In this document: in pieces, positions 9,770 to 21,602 of the stretch | Layout of the letters: every line of letters begins with the position of its first letter | Numbering within the stretch: the first letter of the stretch is position 1 | NCBI GenBank assembly: GCA_037176725.1 | Contig: JAZBRS010000026.1 | Span: forward strand, 55,840,501-55,904,500 | DNA: 64,000 bases | Reading direction: 5' to 3' | Source of the DNA: Posidonia oceanica | Lineage: Eukaryota; Streptophyta; Magnoliopsida; Alismatales; Posidoniaceae | Program-made: the position numbers and the translations under genes | Notes under the pieces: model-generated | Told to the model about the DNA's origin: nothing | What the model saw: only the letters and a program-made list of their open reading frames with translations | Databases searched by the model: none

Positions 9770-10520
9770 GTGAGTTAGGATTTTAATTAGATTTTTTAAT
9801 GACTGTTTTGGGTTAAGTAGTGTGTTTTGGGCTTGATTAGGGTTTTAGGGTTTTGTCTTGTTCTTAATTTGTTTTCCACTTGATTAAATGTTTGTTAAAT
9901 CTTTTTTAAATTGTTTTAAAAATTGTGTTTCCCTTGTTAGATACTTAGGACATTGATTAGGATTTTTTAGGATTTATTTTCTTATTAATCAGGATTGGTT
10001 TTAGGTTTTTAAGTCTTAGTCTTCTTAGGGTTTTTTTTTTCTTTCTTAAGTCTTTTAAGTTATGCTTTGATTTTTATTTGTTGATTTTTCTTGAAGTTTT
10101 TTGTTAGATTTCTCTGGTTTGATGGGGTGCTTTTAAGTCTTTCAAATGTGTTTTTCTTTTCCCTTTTTTAATTAAGTTTTTATGTTGTTCTTCTTATGTT
10201 TATTAGGTTAAGTCTTTTGCTTCTTTAATTACTTGTTTTAGTGTTTGATTTTTAATTCTTCTTTTTAGGGTTTGTTTTTTAATTCTTCTGATGGGGTTTT
10301 TACTTTTGGTGGGTTTTGATTTCATTTTAGTTTTTTTCTTGATTTTTCAGTGTTTTCTTTTGATTTGTTTTGCATTTTTTAGCTTACATGCTTGGTTTTC
10401 CTTTTAGCTTGATTTAGTTAAGTTTAGGTTTTTAATTGCTTGTTTAATGTTTTTTAATTGTTTTTCTTAGGATTCTGATTTGTTTCTTTTATGTTTTGGG
10501 GTTTTACAGATTTTTAGGGG
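9770..10520. other. AT-rich block of LTR A1
   Basis: A T-rich (plus strand) tract with many TTTTTAATTG and TTTTAGG-like words and no coding frame. It is closely matched in A2 at about 46370-47110. In element sense it lies upstream of the GC-rich block, so it is a plausible place for the promoter; I could not fix a TATA box. Confidence 0.6.
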
Positions 10521-11689
10521 TTTTTATGGATTTTTGCAAAAGAGAGAAAAGGAAAAGAGAAGGAGGAAAGAAATGGAAAAAAGAGGGAGATAAAAGGAAA
10601 AGAGATAGGTTGGAGGAAAATGATTTTTAAAATTCAGAGAAAATGCTAAAAATAAAATAAAAATAGGAATAAGATAGAGAAGGGATAGAAGTACAAAGGG
10701 GGCCCGCAGCCAAGCCAAAAAGAGAACAAGAGGGTGATGAAAAGAGGGATGATAATCAGGAGAGAGAGAGAGGAGAGAGAAAACGATAATCCTGGAGAGA
10801 GAAAACGATAATTTGGGCAAATGAGAGGCTTAGAGGTCTTGGAATGGGATGAAAGTTGGTGAGTGTGTAGTCTACGGTTTCTAGAGCTGGTTCTGAGGTT
10901 TTGGTTTATTTCCAAGGAGGTTTTGGAGGGGTTTTAAGGTGTAGAAAAAGGAGAGTTTTACCTAGGTTTTCTAGGGTTTTTGGGAATGGTCTTGGTTTGA
11001 ATTTCTGTGGGTTTTTGGGTCGGTTTGTTAAGTGGGTGTTGGTGGGTTTTCCTATGGATTTTGGTCAGGTTTTGAGCTTGGGAAGAGGGGTAAAGGCTTA
11101 GGTCAAGTTTGGCTGGTTTTGAAGGGTAAAGAAGAGGGTTAGGGTTTGGTTTGGTTTGAGTTTGAGTCCAGCAGTCACTAGGAGGGCTCCAAATGGTCCA
11201 AGCCTGCCAAGATGGGGTGTCAACACCAGGCAGTAGGCATCATTGCCCTAATGCAAAGGCGATAAAACAAAACAGCGAAAAAACCTTGCAATGCGAGGCG
11301 GCTTGCAAAGGAAAACAGGAGCAAACACGCAAAACAGTGCGAGAAACGAAAACAGGCACGCAAAACGGTGTAGAGGTGAAGGGAAACGAGAGTAGGAACG
11401 TAAAATGGTGCGAAAGCAATGGAAAGCAGATGTGAGTACGCAAAACGGTGCAAAAGCGAGCAAAACAAGTGCGGGCACGCAAAACGATGCTTGCAATGCA
11501 AATAGGGAAGCAATGAATGCTGTGCAGTGTTCAGATGGACTTATCTTGAGAATCCTGAGGCCTGATCTGATATAACTTTGGTTAGAATGGAAGATCATCC
11601 AACCAGGAAGACCTGGACAGTTAGATCGTGGAAATCCAACGGTCCGATCTAAAGTTATTTAGGTTTCAAGTCAGAAGGCTCAAGGATTA

Positions 11690-12870
11690 GAAAAGGTAAG
11701 GGCCTAAGTGTAAATAGTCCCTAAGGGTGTGCAATGCAGGATATATGTATGCAAAAGTGATGAAAATGCTTGAATGAATACAGGAGTGCAATGACTGATG
11801 ATATGGGAATGCAAATGCATGCATAAATGCAATGCAGGGCCCTAAGTGTAATTTTGGAAAACTACTAGGTCCTGTATGCAAAATGTCCCTAATTGTGTGT
11901 GAAACAGGTCCATTGCATGCATGAATGCTAATGCAACGATGCATGAATGAGTGCAAGGTTAATTAGGGGATATGCATGCAAAAATGCGAGAAAATGACCT
12001 AAATGCAGTTTTTAAAACATGCAGGGTTTAAATGCAAAGCCAAGAAAGCATGCAAACATGCAAAAACTGAAAACAGGGACTGACATGCAATTATTATGTT
12101 TTTCTGAGTTTTTTATGCAATGCAATAAGGTTTTAAATGCAGATTAAATGAGTTTTAAACCATTGAAGGACTGATATGCAAATAAACATGTTTTTTTGGA
12201 TTTTTTAGCAATGCTATATAGTTAAAATCATGCTTTAAATGAAATCTAACAACTGAACAGGACTCAGATGCAAATAAAATGTATTTTTGGGTTTTTTAGT
12301 AATGCAATAAGGTTTAAAACATGATTTAAATGATGAATGATTGAACTGAAGACTAAAATGCAATTAAAACATGCTTCCAGGCTTTTTATTAATGCAATAT
12401 AGTTTAAATGCTGATTTAAATGAAATGCATGAACTGTGGTTGGACTAAAATGTAATTTTGAAAACATGCAGTATTTTATTGCAATGCAATATGATTTAAA
12501 AGCCATTTAAATGATTTTCAAACCAAATGTAGGACTCAGATGCAAATAAAATAAAAGATATGGTCTAAAATGCAATGTAATAAGATAAACATGTGATTTA
12601 AATGATTTTTAACAACTGAAGGTGGACTAAAGTGCAATTTAAATAATCTGTAGCAGTTATATTCAATGCAGTAAAGTTTAAAACGGATTTAAATGAAATG
12701 TAATCAACTACAGGACTGAAAAGTAATTTAAACAAACTGAAAGATTAAAATGCAATGTAATAAGATTAAAATCAGGCATTAAATGATTTTTGAATTGAAA
12801 CTAGACCTAAAAGTAAGTAAAATAAACTGCTGTAATTAAATTCAATGCATCAACCAACATTAAATCAGAA
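11690..12870 (-). repeat. Degenerate ATGCAA-rich repeat in B1 3' LTR
   Basis: A motif like GGACTAAAATGCAA recurs every 40-60 bp with heavy decay. The same block occurs at 24040-25220, 54540-55990 and, in A2, 43640-44680. No gene is seen; short minus-strand frames follow the repeat. Confidence 0.75.
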
Positions 12871-13640
12871 CTTTAGAAAACTACAGTGAATAGTGATCCA
12901 CGGGCAACTATTGCTTGCATTGGAGAAGAAGAGCTGGTCCCGGCGGTCCAGCGGGTGTGCAGCGGATTTGAGGCGTCCGGCGGCTGCAGGAGAGTGCTGC
13001 GGAGGTTCCGGAGTGGTCGGCGGGGCATGACGGCAGCTGGGGAGGTCTGTCGACGCAGGAGAAGATGACTACAGAGCTTGCTGGAGGTTGACTGGCGGCT
13101 GGAGGCGACGACGACGGCAAGGGAGCACAGGGTTGTGCTCCTGGGACTCCGGCAGAGCTCAAGAGGTGACTGGCTGGAACTGAGCAAGCCTGAAGCATGG
13201 CGGCGACAGCAGGTCTGCACCGGAGAAGACAATGTCGTAAGGGCTGTTCTGGCGAGCTGCAGCGGCTGTGGAGGCGATCGGGAGCTGGAGGCGAGTGCTG
13301 CGGAGCTGCCAGTGACTCGTGCGGCATGCGGGGGGTAGTGGAGCTACCTGCCAGCCTCTGCAAAAATCTGTAGAAATGCCCGACGATGCTTGGCGACTGA
13401 AGAGCCTGCAGCTGCTTCAGCAGGGCGCCGGAACGAGCTGTGGAGGGGAGGAGATACTGCCAGGAGGCAGCGGAGGAGCGGCGATGGCCCAGAACGCCGG
13501 ACAAGCGTTGGCAGTAACTGGCCATCGTTGGAGAAGACAGAGCCCACAGTGGAGCTCGAAACGCGAATAAAGTGGTAAAAAGCAGAATTAAAACGCGGGT
13601 AAGCAACAGAGGCATGCTAGGAATTCAAAAACGCATTCAG

Positions 13641-13650
13641 TTACCTGCAC
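13641..13650 (-). other. Donor-like splice site, B1 3' LTR
   Basis: Element sense GCAG|GTAACTG with the first intron base at about 13644. The 5' LTR has the same position at about 25993 (GTAG|GTAACTG), and E's LTR at about 56313 (ACAG|GTAACC). Confidence 0.4.
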
Positions 13651-14469
13651 GGGAGGCTGAGATGAGTTGACGACCTTGGTTGGGTGCGACTGTCCAGCGA
13701 TGGCTCGCAGAGGCGAGCGGAGGGCCGTGAGAGCTACGGCGAGGTGCAGGCGAGTTGCTGGCGCGCCGAGGATGCTCCAGATGCTCTCAGATGCTGGTTC
13801 AACTGCTTAGAGGGGAGAAATGGATTTCTGGGTTGACTGAGTGGATTTCTGGCTCAACTGAGTGGATTTCTGGCTCAATTGGTGCTAGTGGCTCTCTAGA
13901 CGCTTGGAGGCGGTTGCTCAGGGTCGTGGAGGAGTGGTGAGTGAGGTGGAGGGGTCTGAACGGGATGTCTGGGTGTCGTTAGTGGATTTTGAGAGTTGTG
14001 TCGTTTCTAGATAGAGGATAGTGCGGCTTGAGAGGGGAAGCACCGCCGGAGGAAGCAGCATGCGGCAGCCCCCAGGAAGTTACTACCGCGGGTGCTTGTC
14101 AGCGATGGACGGTGGGCTTGTGAGGGCTGTGAGGGAGCTGGGTGGCAGTCGAGGGCTGCGAGTGTGTGGGGATATGAAGTGGGAGGGAAAAGAGGAGAAG
14201 GAGGAGGTGCTGCTGTGTGTGCACAAGTCGAAGAAGAGAGGAGGAAGAGAAGGCAGGTGTCGTGGGTCGGGTTGGAATGGAAAAAAAAGGAGGAAGAAAA
14301 GATAAGAATGGATGGCAATGGGTTGGGCCGGGAGAGGTGAAGAAAAGAAGGGGGAAGGAAGTAAAAAAAAGATGGTGGGCTTGGGCTGAAAGTGGGGGAG
14401 GAAAGAAAGGAAGGAGGGAAAGAAAAAGGAGAAAAAAGAAAGAGAAAAAGGAAGAAGAGTGGTTGGGTT

Positions 14470-14940
14470 TTAGTTTTTAAAGCTGTATTTTTTAAAATTT
14501 CTAAGTGATTGTTTTTTAGGTTTCTTAATTGTTTTAATTATTTATGTTTTTCTTTTGATTTTAAGTTTGTTAGTTGTTTTAATTTTTCTTTTGATTGTTT
14601 TAAGGTTTTTAATTGGATTTTTTAGATTGTTTTTCTTTTTAAGGGTTTTGAATGGTTTTTTCTTATGTTTTCTTTTTTAATTGTTTTTAATGGGTTTTGA
14701 TTTGTGTTAATTGTTTTTAAGTTTTGAAATTTGTTTTTAATTGTTTTTAAGTCTTTAAATTTGTTTTTAATTGTTTTAAGTCTTGAAACTTGTTTTTTAA
14801 TTGTTTTAGATCGTTTTTAAGTCTTTTAGTTTGTTTTAATTTGTTTTTAATTAGATTTTCTTTTGAATTGTTTTTTAAGTTTTTGATTTATTTTTTTGGT
14901 TGGATTTTCCTCTTTAATTGTTTTAAGGAGTGTTGAATGG
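14470..14940. repeat. T-rich repeat block, B1 3' LTR
   Basis: Imperfect copies of a unit of about 29 bp of the type TTTTTAATTGTTTTAAGTC. It is matched by 27130-27600 in the 5' LTR. Confidence 0.7.
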
Positions 14941-15331
14941 GGGCTGATGATGAGTTTGAAGAAGGAGGGAAAAGAGGAGAGGGGGAGGATAACGAGGACA
15001 GAGAAAAGGATAATGAGGAGAGAGAAAAGGATAATAAGGTGAGAAAGAAGGATAATGTGTTGGATTTGGAAGGGTTTTGTGTGAGTGTGTGAGCTAGGGT
15101 TTCTAGGGTTTGACCTAGGGTTTAACGTTGGGTTTTCTAGGGTTTTAAATGGGATTTTTGAAGGGTTTTTGGAAGGTTTAGGGTTTAGGGTTTTGAGATG
15201 GTTTTGGAAGGATTTTCTTAGGATTTTTGTGTAGTTTTCTAGGTTGAAGAAAGGATGTTGTTTTGGGTTTGATTTGAAGGGCTTGAGAGAACCACCAAAG
15301 AGAGAAAGTGAGCCAATTCAGCCTATCAAAA

Positions 15332-15415
15332 TGGGGTGTCAATAGATACCCCTTCCTGAGCGAGCTCAAGGGGGCTGAGGCCACGGCTCAAGGTTGACAC
15401 GACACCCCATCTGAT
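15332..15415 (-). promoter_or_regulatory. Polypurine tract and inverted repeat at B1 3' LTR
   Basis: Element sense GCTCAGGAAGGGGTATC abuts the LTR start. ATGGGGTGTC (about 15331-15340) pairs with GACACCCCAT further in, and CCTGAGC faces GGCTCAAGG, the same fold as in A1. Confidence 0.7.
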
Positions 15416-16680
15416 GTCGGAGAGAGCCAGATGTTGCTATAGCCGTGGTTCACTTATTCGGCGAATGCACCAAAAGTCATGACTCATCGCCAAATGCAGA
15501 TGAGTGTAGATGCAATGCTTACGCTAATGCAATGCTTACACTAATGCTTATTGTGTTGTACTCCTCTGGGGGAAAGCGGGTGATGCATGCACGCGGGAAG
15601 GCGGAAAATGTAATGCAACATCGTCGAGCAATACTTCGGGAGAGCCGGACAATGTAAGAGTGCAGAGCGGTGTACAACTCTAGTGCGGGCTGCCGTTTGC
15701 CAAGCTTCTTGCTGTCGGCGTAGGTGATGCAAGTGCTGAAAGTAAAAGGCTGAATATAAAGATGCTGAAAAAGAGATGCTGTGGATGTGCATGTGATGGC
15801 GGGCACGTAATGCCAAGGAAGCGATCCTGGCCGTGCACTACTGCAGGTGTCATCCTAAGCAGGCAAGCTGCGAAAGTCTTGCGGGTGCCGAGGATGCCAC
15901 TTTAAGCAACGCGCGATCAAAGGTTCGATTTCCTAAGCACGCCATGACATGGAAACGGGATGTGGAAGTTGATGTAATGACTTTAGAGGTGTAGCAACGC
16001 CATAAGAATGCAATGTTATGCAATGGGGGCACGCGAGATCGAGAAGACGATCCAAGGCCGTGCACTACTGCGAGTACCATCCAAAGCCGGCAAGCTATGA
16101 AAGTCTTGCAGGTGCTGAGGATGCTACCTTAGGCAGTATACGAACCATGGGTTCGAATCCTAAGCGCGCAATGCTATGCAGTGAAATGCAGAGTATAAAT
16201 AGTGGAACGTCGAGTACGCGGAACCAAGAAAACGATCCCGAGGCCGTGCACTACCGCGGGTGCCATCCGAAACAGGCAAGCTGCGAAAGTCTTGCGGGTG
16301 CTGAGGATGGTACCTTAGGCAATACGCGAACCAGGGGTTCGAATCCTAAGCACGCCATGTCTGTGTGATGATGAGATGCTATACTAGGACTGACTCTACG
16401 ATGGATACAAGAGAGTTACATGATGTTATGCGATGAAGATGCAGGGGAATGCAGTGTATAGACAGTGGAACGCCAGGCATGCGGAACTGAGGAAACGATC
16501 CTGAGGCTGTGCACTACTGCGAGTATCATCCAAAACCGACAAGCTGCGAAAGTCTTGTGGGCATTGAGGATGCTACCTTAGACAGTATGCGAACCACCGG
16601 TTCGAATCCTAAGCATGCGATGTTTGTGTGATGATGAAATGCTGATGCCATGCTACAGAATGCTATTACACTAAGACGAA
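15416..16680 (-). repeat. Repeated module with tRNA T-arm-like motif, B1
   Basis: Four copies of a module of about 150 bp begin near 15800, 16025, 16210 and 16480. Each runs GCAAGCTGCGAAAGTCTTGC, then ACCTTAGGCA, then a GGTTCGAATCC-like end near a CCTAAG that can pair with the CTTAGG. GGTTCGAATCC is a perfect pol III B-box word on the plus strand, antisense to B1. I do not see a full cloverleaf, so no tRNA is called. Single copies occur at 670-815 (A1) and 57630-57765 (E). Confidence 0.6.
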
Positions 16681-17380
16681 AGGGTGATAAGTTAACAGAC
16701 ATATCGCCGAATAGTTAGGGTGTATCGGCCCTCTGAGGAGTTGATGGACTCATCACCGGATAGTTAGGGCTATCAGCCCGCTGAGGAGTTAACGGACTCA
16801 TCACCGAATAGTTGGGGCTATCAGCCTGCGTGGAGTTAATGGACTCATCACCGGATAGTTGGGGGTATCAGCCCAAATGAGGGTGGAAAGGGGGCGGGGA
16901 TACTGAACCAGAAGGTGCAGTAGAGGTCCATAGACACTCCCGGGACAGTTGGGGATGTCAGCCCAATGCAGATGGAAATGGGATACCATGGGGCAGCAAA
17001 AAGATGCCCCTGGTATCGATGAACGATGCCAGGGAGCAGTCGAAGCACCCATGGCATCAAAATACAAGGTGGAGACAAAACTAACGAGTTTGTCAGCCGA
17101 GTAGTTAGGGCTACCAGCCCGATGATAAGTTAACGGACTCATCGCTGGATAATTAGGGCTATCAGCCCGATGAGATGAAGGGGACGATACTGAAGGGCAG
17201 CAAAAGATGCCCCTGGTATCAGGATGATACCAGGGGACAGCCGAAGCACCCTTGGCACCAAGATGCAAGGATGGATGGATGGATGAATGGATGATAGGTT
17301 GGCAGACCTATCATCGAGCAGTTAGGGGTGCCAGCCCGATGATGTAGGGAATGATGTAGAGAGAAAACAGGAACCCAACA
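16681..17380 (-). repeat. B1 hairpin-unit arrays and alternating hairpins
   Basis: GATAG/GATAAG-type units fill 16690-16870 and 17060-17340. Between and beside them are two alternating hairpins, at about 16980-17050 and 17185-17260. The second has CCCCTGGTATC (17210-17220) facing GATACCAGGGG (17226-17236). Confidence 0.8.
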
Positions 17381-17382
17381 TG

Positions 17383-18510
17383 ATAGGTGTGCAATGGTCT
17401 CAGTTCGGGCATGCTTCGTGGCGTCATGGGGTAATAAGAAAGGGACATGCCGGTCATCAAGGACCTACCCAACGCGGTGGGTGGCAAAATTTGAAAAACG
17501 CAGAGCCTTTGAGCGAGGCAGGCAAAAGTGCTCATCCTTGGCTCCGGTTTTTGAAAACAGGGAGAAGGGAAGATAAAAATATATTACAGCATGCATGTTT
17601 TGGTGGCTTTGGACTCAAAGCAACTGTACCAAGAGGGTGTTTCTGCACTTTTTGACTTAGGAGATCTCGATCCTCGAGCAATGCCATGCCGAGTTGTGGT
17701 CGGTGGCTCTCTTTCTCACTCTTGGTTCGAGATGAGGCCTTAGCTTTGCAGAGTATAGCCTTCGGCTGCATGTTGGTAGCAGGAACGTTGGATGTAGCTT
17801 CATAGCCTCCCTCTCAATTCCTCGGGGACCGACTACCGCTTTTGACGCTCATGGACAGATCTTTCTTTTCCCCTCATGAGTGACTGGAGTTGCATCTAGC
17901 CTGCTAGGGATGTAGGGTTGTCTACACAGGGGATTGGAGCATGCTACTGCGCTCGGAGGGTGGGGCCAGGTCCTCCTGATATGGTATCCCGTGCAGTTGC
18001 CAGTGTGGCGCTTGGAGTTGAAGGCTGAGGTGGCTTCGACGCTCGTCTGAGTCACTCCTCTCATGAGCGCCTTCTTTCTTCAACTTCTTTCTTCATTTTT
18101 CTTTTATGCTCAGCATGCATATCATGTTATCATATTCTTTTGCTCACATGATATCTATTCTTTTGGATATGCATGTCTTCACCCTCTTGAGATAGCAGTC
18201 CCTGGTGAGGCATTAAGAGTTCGGCTGATCAGCGTACACCTTCAGCCTCTGCAATGTGTACAGGCAGCCTCTGGCTATGCTCTACTTTGCTTCGGTCCTC
18301 TCCATGTCTGGTGGACTCTCTTGATTGGGTGGACCTCGCTTATGGAGTTTTGAGCTCTGCGAGACACTCTATTCAGCTCTCAGTCTCACTCTGTGGCCAC
18401 ATGCGAGAGATGGTGCTGCTCGGGTGAGTTCTACCCGAGATTGTCACTGCTTGACATCCTCTAGGCGCTGCTTGTTTGTCCAAAGCTAGGTTTCTGATTA
18501 TACAAATGTT
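17383..18510 (-). other. Conserved non-coding module (B1 copy)
   Basis: Collinear with 1762-2890 in A1 and 51755-52890 in D. The frames differ between copies, so there is no supported protein. Confidence 0.7.
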
Positions 18511-19138
18511 TGTGGGTTTTGTCTTTTTTAGAAAGGGGGAAGGACAAACATGTTTTTTGGTTTTTGCATTGGTTTTGTATTTTTATGGCTTTTGGTTTGA
18601 GAAAACATAAAAAGGGAAAACTAGCAATAAGGCGAGAAAATATTTTTGCGTTTTTTGATTTTCTTGATTTTTTTAGGTGCTTTTGTCTTTACAGGATGCA
18701 AGAAACGGCATGTATGTGCAGAAGATGACAATGCATGATGACAGATATGTGCAAGATGATTGATATGCATGCAAAGTGATTGATAAGTGCCAAGTGATAA
18801 GTTGACAGACCTATCGCCGAATAGTTAGGGATATCAGCCCGAGGGTGGAGAAGGGCGGGCATACCGAACCAGAAGGTGCGGCAGAGGTCCAGCGATGCTC
18901 CCGCGACAATTGGGGATGTCAGCCCAAGGGTGATAGGTTAACAGACCTATCGCCGAGCAGTTAGGGTTGCCAGCCTGAATGAGGGAATGAATGCAAGAAG
19001 CAGAAAGGGATGCATGCTTTTAAGTTTTGTTGATTTTATGTTTTTTATGATTTTCAGGCAAGGCGAGAAAATACAAAAACAAGACAAAACAAAAAGAAAA
19101 GACAATGCAGGAAACAAAAGAGAGGTAAGAAGGACTTA
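18511..19138 (-). other. B1 spacer with GATAAG-type units
   Basis: An AT-rich spacer precedes units at about 18790-18980, followed by A-rich sequence up to the donor-like site at 19139. No gene is seen. Confidence 0.6.
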
Positions 19139-19145
19139 CCTGTCA
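19131..19145 (-). other. Donor-like splice site downstream of gag (B1)
   Basis: Element sense GACAG|GTAAGTCC, first intron base at about 19139, the same position and wording as in A1 and D. Confidence 0.5.
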
Positions 19146-19433
19146 GCAACCTCGGGAGGGAGGTGTTGGATTGGCTCCTACGCCGCTGATGCTGTTGGTG
19201 AGGTCCACGGTTGGTAGTGCGGGGAGCACTGGGGCTACTGGAGCTGCTGATGGTAGTGTAGGGAGCACTGGAGCTGCAAAAGTTGGAGGAGGAGCTAACT
19301 TGGGTGACGCTGCGACTAGTCTTGCTGTCGACGCTGCCGTTGCATCTCCGAGCGTCCCTCGGACGAGATACGAAAGGTAGGAAAGGGGATTGTGCCGATG
19401 GGATCAGAAGGATCCACCGGGGTAGAGCTAGAC

Positions 19434-21602
19434 TCAGAAAAGTCTGGTGTAGACCCCCGAGGTTCCGGCAGCTGCAAAACCTGCAGGCTCGAAAGAGGAA
19501 GGGTCGGCTACACTAGGGTGTGCGAGTGCAAGTGTAGGTGTATGTGTATGTGCAGGCTCCTGCTCGTCAACGCTGATGATCCTGCGATCGATCAGGCGCT
19601 GAACGGCATCCTGGAGAGTGAGGTAGTCATCCGTCGAGTGCCTGGTGGCTCGATGGAAATTGTAGAATTGATTTGTATCATGCCACCACGAAGAGGGGTT
19701 CGGTGACGGATGGACAGCCGGGAGTCTCAGGAACGACTCAACTTAAGGGAAGATGATGCTCAGTGGCTTGGAGAGAGGGGTGTCATCACACTCAGCCTGA
19801 CGAGGTCGTCTTTGCCCTGGATGGAGTCCTTGCTGAGCGGGTGCGACGTGATGCACAGGCTCGATGGTGGGAGTGTGTGAAGTGGGTGCATAATTAGGTG
19901 TGTGCTCTAGTGGAAAGGGTCTGGTTGACTCTCTGCATAGGCAGGCTCTTCAGGAGGATCAGCGCATGCTTCGGTGTGCTGCTCGGAGTAGTCGGGAGTG
20001 GAGTTGTTGTTGTTGTTCTTGTTGCGACGATTGCTGGAGGTGTTGGCCTACCTAGCCAATGCAAAAAGCGTGGGGAAATGCCCACTTCGCAGCGAGCTTT
20101 CCATGCGGGCACAGCCCTAATCAGCGATGCATGGCTAGTGATGTGCTGAATGCAAAGCAGAGTCCCAGCCACTGGCAGCGCCCCTTTGATGATCATCTCA
20201 ATAGAATCCTCCTTGGAGGGTCTATCTTTGACCTAGCCAGCTATGGAGCGCCAACGACCGACATACTCCTCGATTGGCTCTTAGGGCCTCTACCGGATGG
20301 CGACAAGATCCTCCCTCTTAGGGATCAAGTCGAGGTTGAAAGCATACTGCTGAAGAAAAGCCTGAGAAAGATCAGTCCAAGTCTGAACCGTAGCCATGTC
20401 AAGGGAAGTGAACCACTTGAGCGTGGGGCCGGCTAGACTCTTTTGAAACAGGTAGATAAGGAGCCTTTCATCAGCCTAGAGCTGAGCAAGGTCCCCGTAG
20501 TATGCCTTCAGTTGTGAAATGGGACAGCCTTTACCATTGTATTTATCGAATTTCGGGATGCAAAACTTCGAAGGGAGTGCGGCCTCTGGAAAAAGACAGA
20601 GGTCCCGGAATTGGTAAGACTGGTGGTTCACGCCCTGCACTAGACATAGTGCTTTTTCCAGAACGTCCATCTTGTCATTGATGGGGTCTAGATTTGCTGC
20701 CAAAGGAGATGGTGCAGCAGGGGCAGGGACCACATACATCGTCTGGGTCGCACCAAAGTGCTCCTTCGGATCCACTATCGCATCGCCTGGTGGCGCGACG
20801 TGATGGCTAGCGTATCCGTGCATACGTGCAGTGTAGGTAGGAAAGTATGCTGGGGTCTGAACCTGATGCAAGGGGGTGGATAAATAATATGTTGTGTAGT
20901 GCATGGTGTAGAATGCTGGAGCAACAGTTGCTGCGCAAGCGCGGTGCCGGGCAGCGAGCCAGTGGGGTACTGTGCTCCAACCAGCCCGAAGGACTGATCA
21001 CCAGGTGGCAGAGTTACATGCAGTGCATAGTGTTGTGCAGAAGCAGGAGGCGGAAGCCGCGCCCCCATCACCGGAGCAGTGTGTAGCTAGGGCGATGGTC
21101 TGGGCAGGGGTGCAGTGTGTGCAGAAGCAGGCCGTAGAGGAACCTCAGGGGCAGCAGGAATGCAAGAGGGGCGAATCGATAGAGCCATGCCCTGCAGTGT
21201 CTGGGCAATCTCCATCAGGTGCCGATATCACACTTCAGGGGACCCGTGAGTGGCAACGCTGAGTTGCAAGACCGGCTGGGGGGCAGACTCAAGAGGTTGG
21301 GAACCTATGGCAAAGGTCGCTGCAGTAGAAGGGATGTCGAGAGTGACATAGCCCTAGGACAGAGGGGTCAGAGGCGCCTCCAGAGCACATGGGGCGGTCA
21401 TCAAGCTAGACTCGACGACTGGATCTGGAGGGGCGCAGGTCTGCCAATGCCCCTTAGCAAACTGAGGTGCCCTACACACCTGAGGGTGGAATCCTAGTGT
21501 CACAGGGGGTATAGAGTGAGTGGCAGCGAAATTCAGAGGGACCCAAGTGATAAACCCCTCCGAGTCATCAGAAAAGCGAAACTCACCAGCAAACTGGGCC
21601 AT
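19434..21602 (-). pseudogene. gag: gag of B1, several stops and frameshifts
   Basis: Degraded copy of the same Gag as in A1 and D. It starts at ATG 21600-21602 (MAQFAGEFRF) and the reading ends at TGA 19434-19436. TAG stops lie at 21354-21356, 20476-20478, 20290-20292 and 20233-20235, and a TAA at 20281-20283; A1 or D has CAG or CAA at most of these. There is a frameshift between 21354 and 20904 and a 1-nt deletion near 20110. The core domain is recognisable (LPSKF, FDKYNGKG, LLCIQHITSHASLIRA). The knuckle reads FYNFHRATRHSTDDY, so both the first and last Cys positions are Tyr. It is followed by donor-like GACAG|GTAAG, not by pol. Confidence 0.85.

Larger units (their letters stand above)
1..11225 (-). 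mobile_element. Element A1: gag-only Tat/Ogre-type LTR retrotransposon
   Basis: This is a nearly complete minus-strand LTR retrotransposon whose 3' LTR is cut by the window start. The last 53 bases of the 3' LTR (1-53) are identical to the same 53 bases at the end of the 5' LTR (11173-11225), which fixes both borders. The interior has a PBS next to the 5' LTR, a leader, a gag frame (3729-5873) and a polypurine tract against the 3' LTR. No protease, RT, RNase H or integrase reading frame is visible in the 7.1-kb interior. The element lies inside the 3' LTR of B1; CCAGG at 11226-11230 is the expected target duplication, its partner lying outside the window. Confidence 0.88.
7162..11225 (-). repeat. 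5' LTR of A1 (family A)
   Basis: The LTR is about 4,064 bp, bounded by TGTTGACACCCC at 11225 and a CTACA end at 7162 (element sense). In element sense it has a telomere-motif-rich and purine/pyrimidine-skewed U3, an AT-rich block (about 9770-10520 in plus coordinates), a GC-rich block (about 8580-9590) ending at a donor-like CAG|GTATGTCC (8578), and a 30-bp repeat (7840-8110). The Tat-like motif GGTGCCTAACACCTTCC lies near 7480-7500. Compared with solo LTR A2 it lacks about 1.8 kb (A2 positions about 43506-45318). Short frames in the GC-rich part are not conserved between copies. Confidence 0.88.
11226..15344 (-). repeat. 3' LTR of B1, truncated by A1 insertion
   Basis: This LTR matches the 5' LTR 23692-27945 with few substitutions over long stretches (compare 11501-12880 with 23850-25230). 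It lacks about 335 bp present at about 26337-26672. The terminal sequence in element sense is TATTGACACCCC rather than TGTTGACACCCC. Plus-strand order: 30-bp repeat, ATGCAA-rich repeat (11690-12870), GC-rich block (12870-14300), AT-rich block (14470-14940), then a telomere-motif-rich end. Confidence 0.88.

Noticed and set aside
12873..13615. Overlapping GC-rich frames in LTR B (up to 235 codons), also 25231-25896 and 44718-45569
   Set aside because: The two LTRs of B1 differ by indels in these frames and they sit in the presumed transcribed non-coding part of the LTR.
15880..16620. tRNA gene
   Set aside because: Only a T-arm-like word is present; I could not fold acceptor, D and anticodon arms of normal size, and the copies vary at positions a tRNA would keep.
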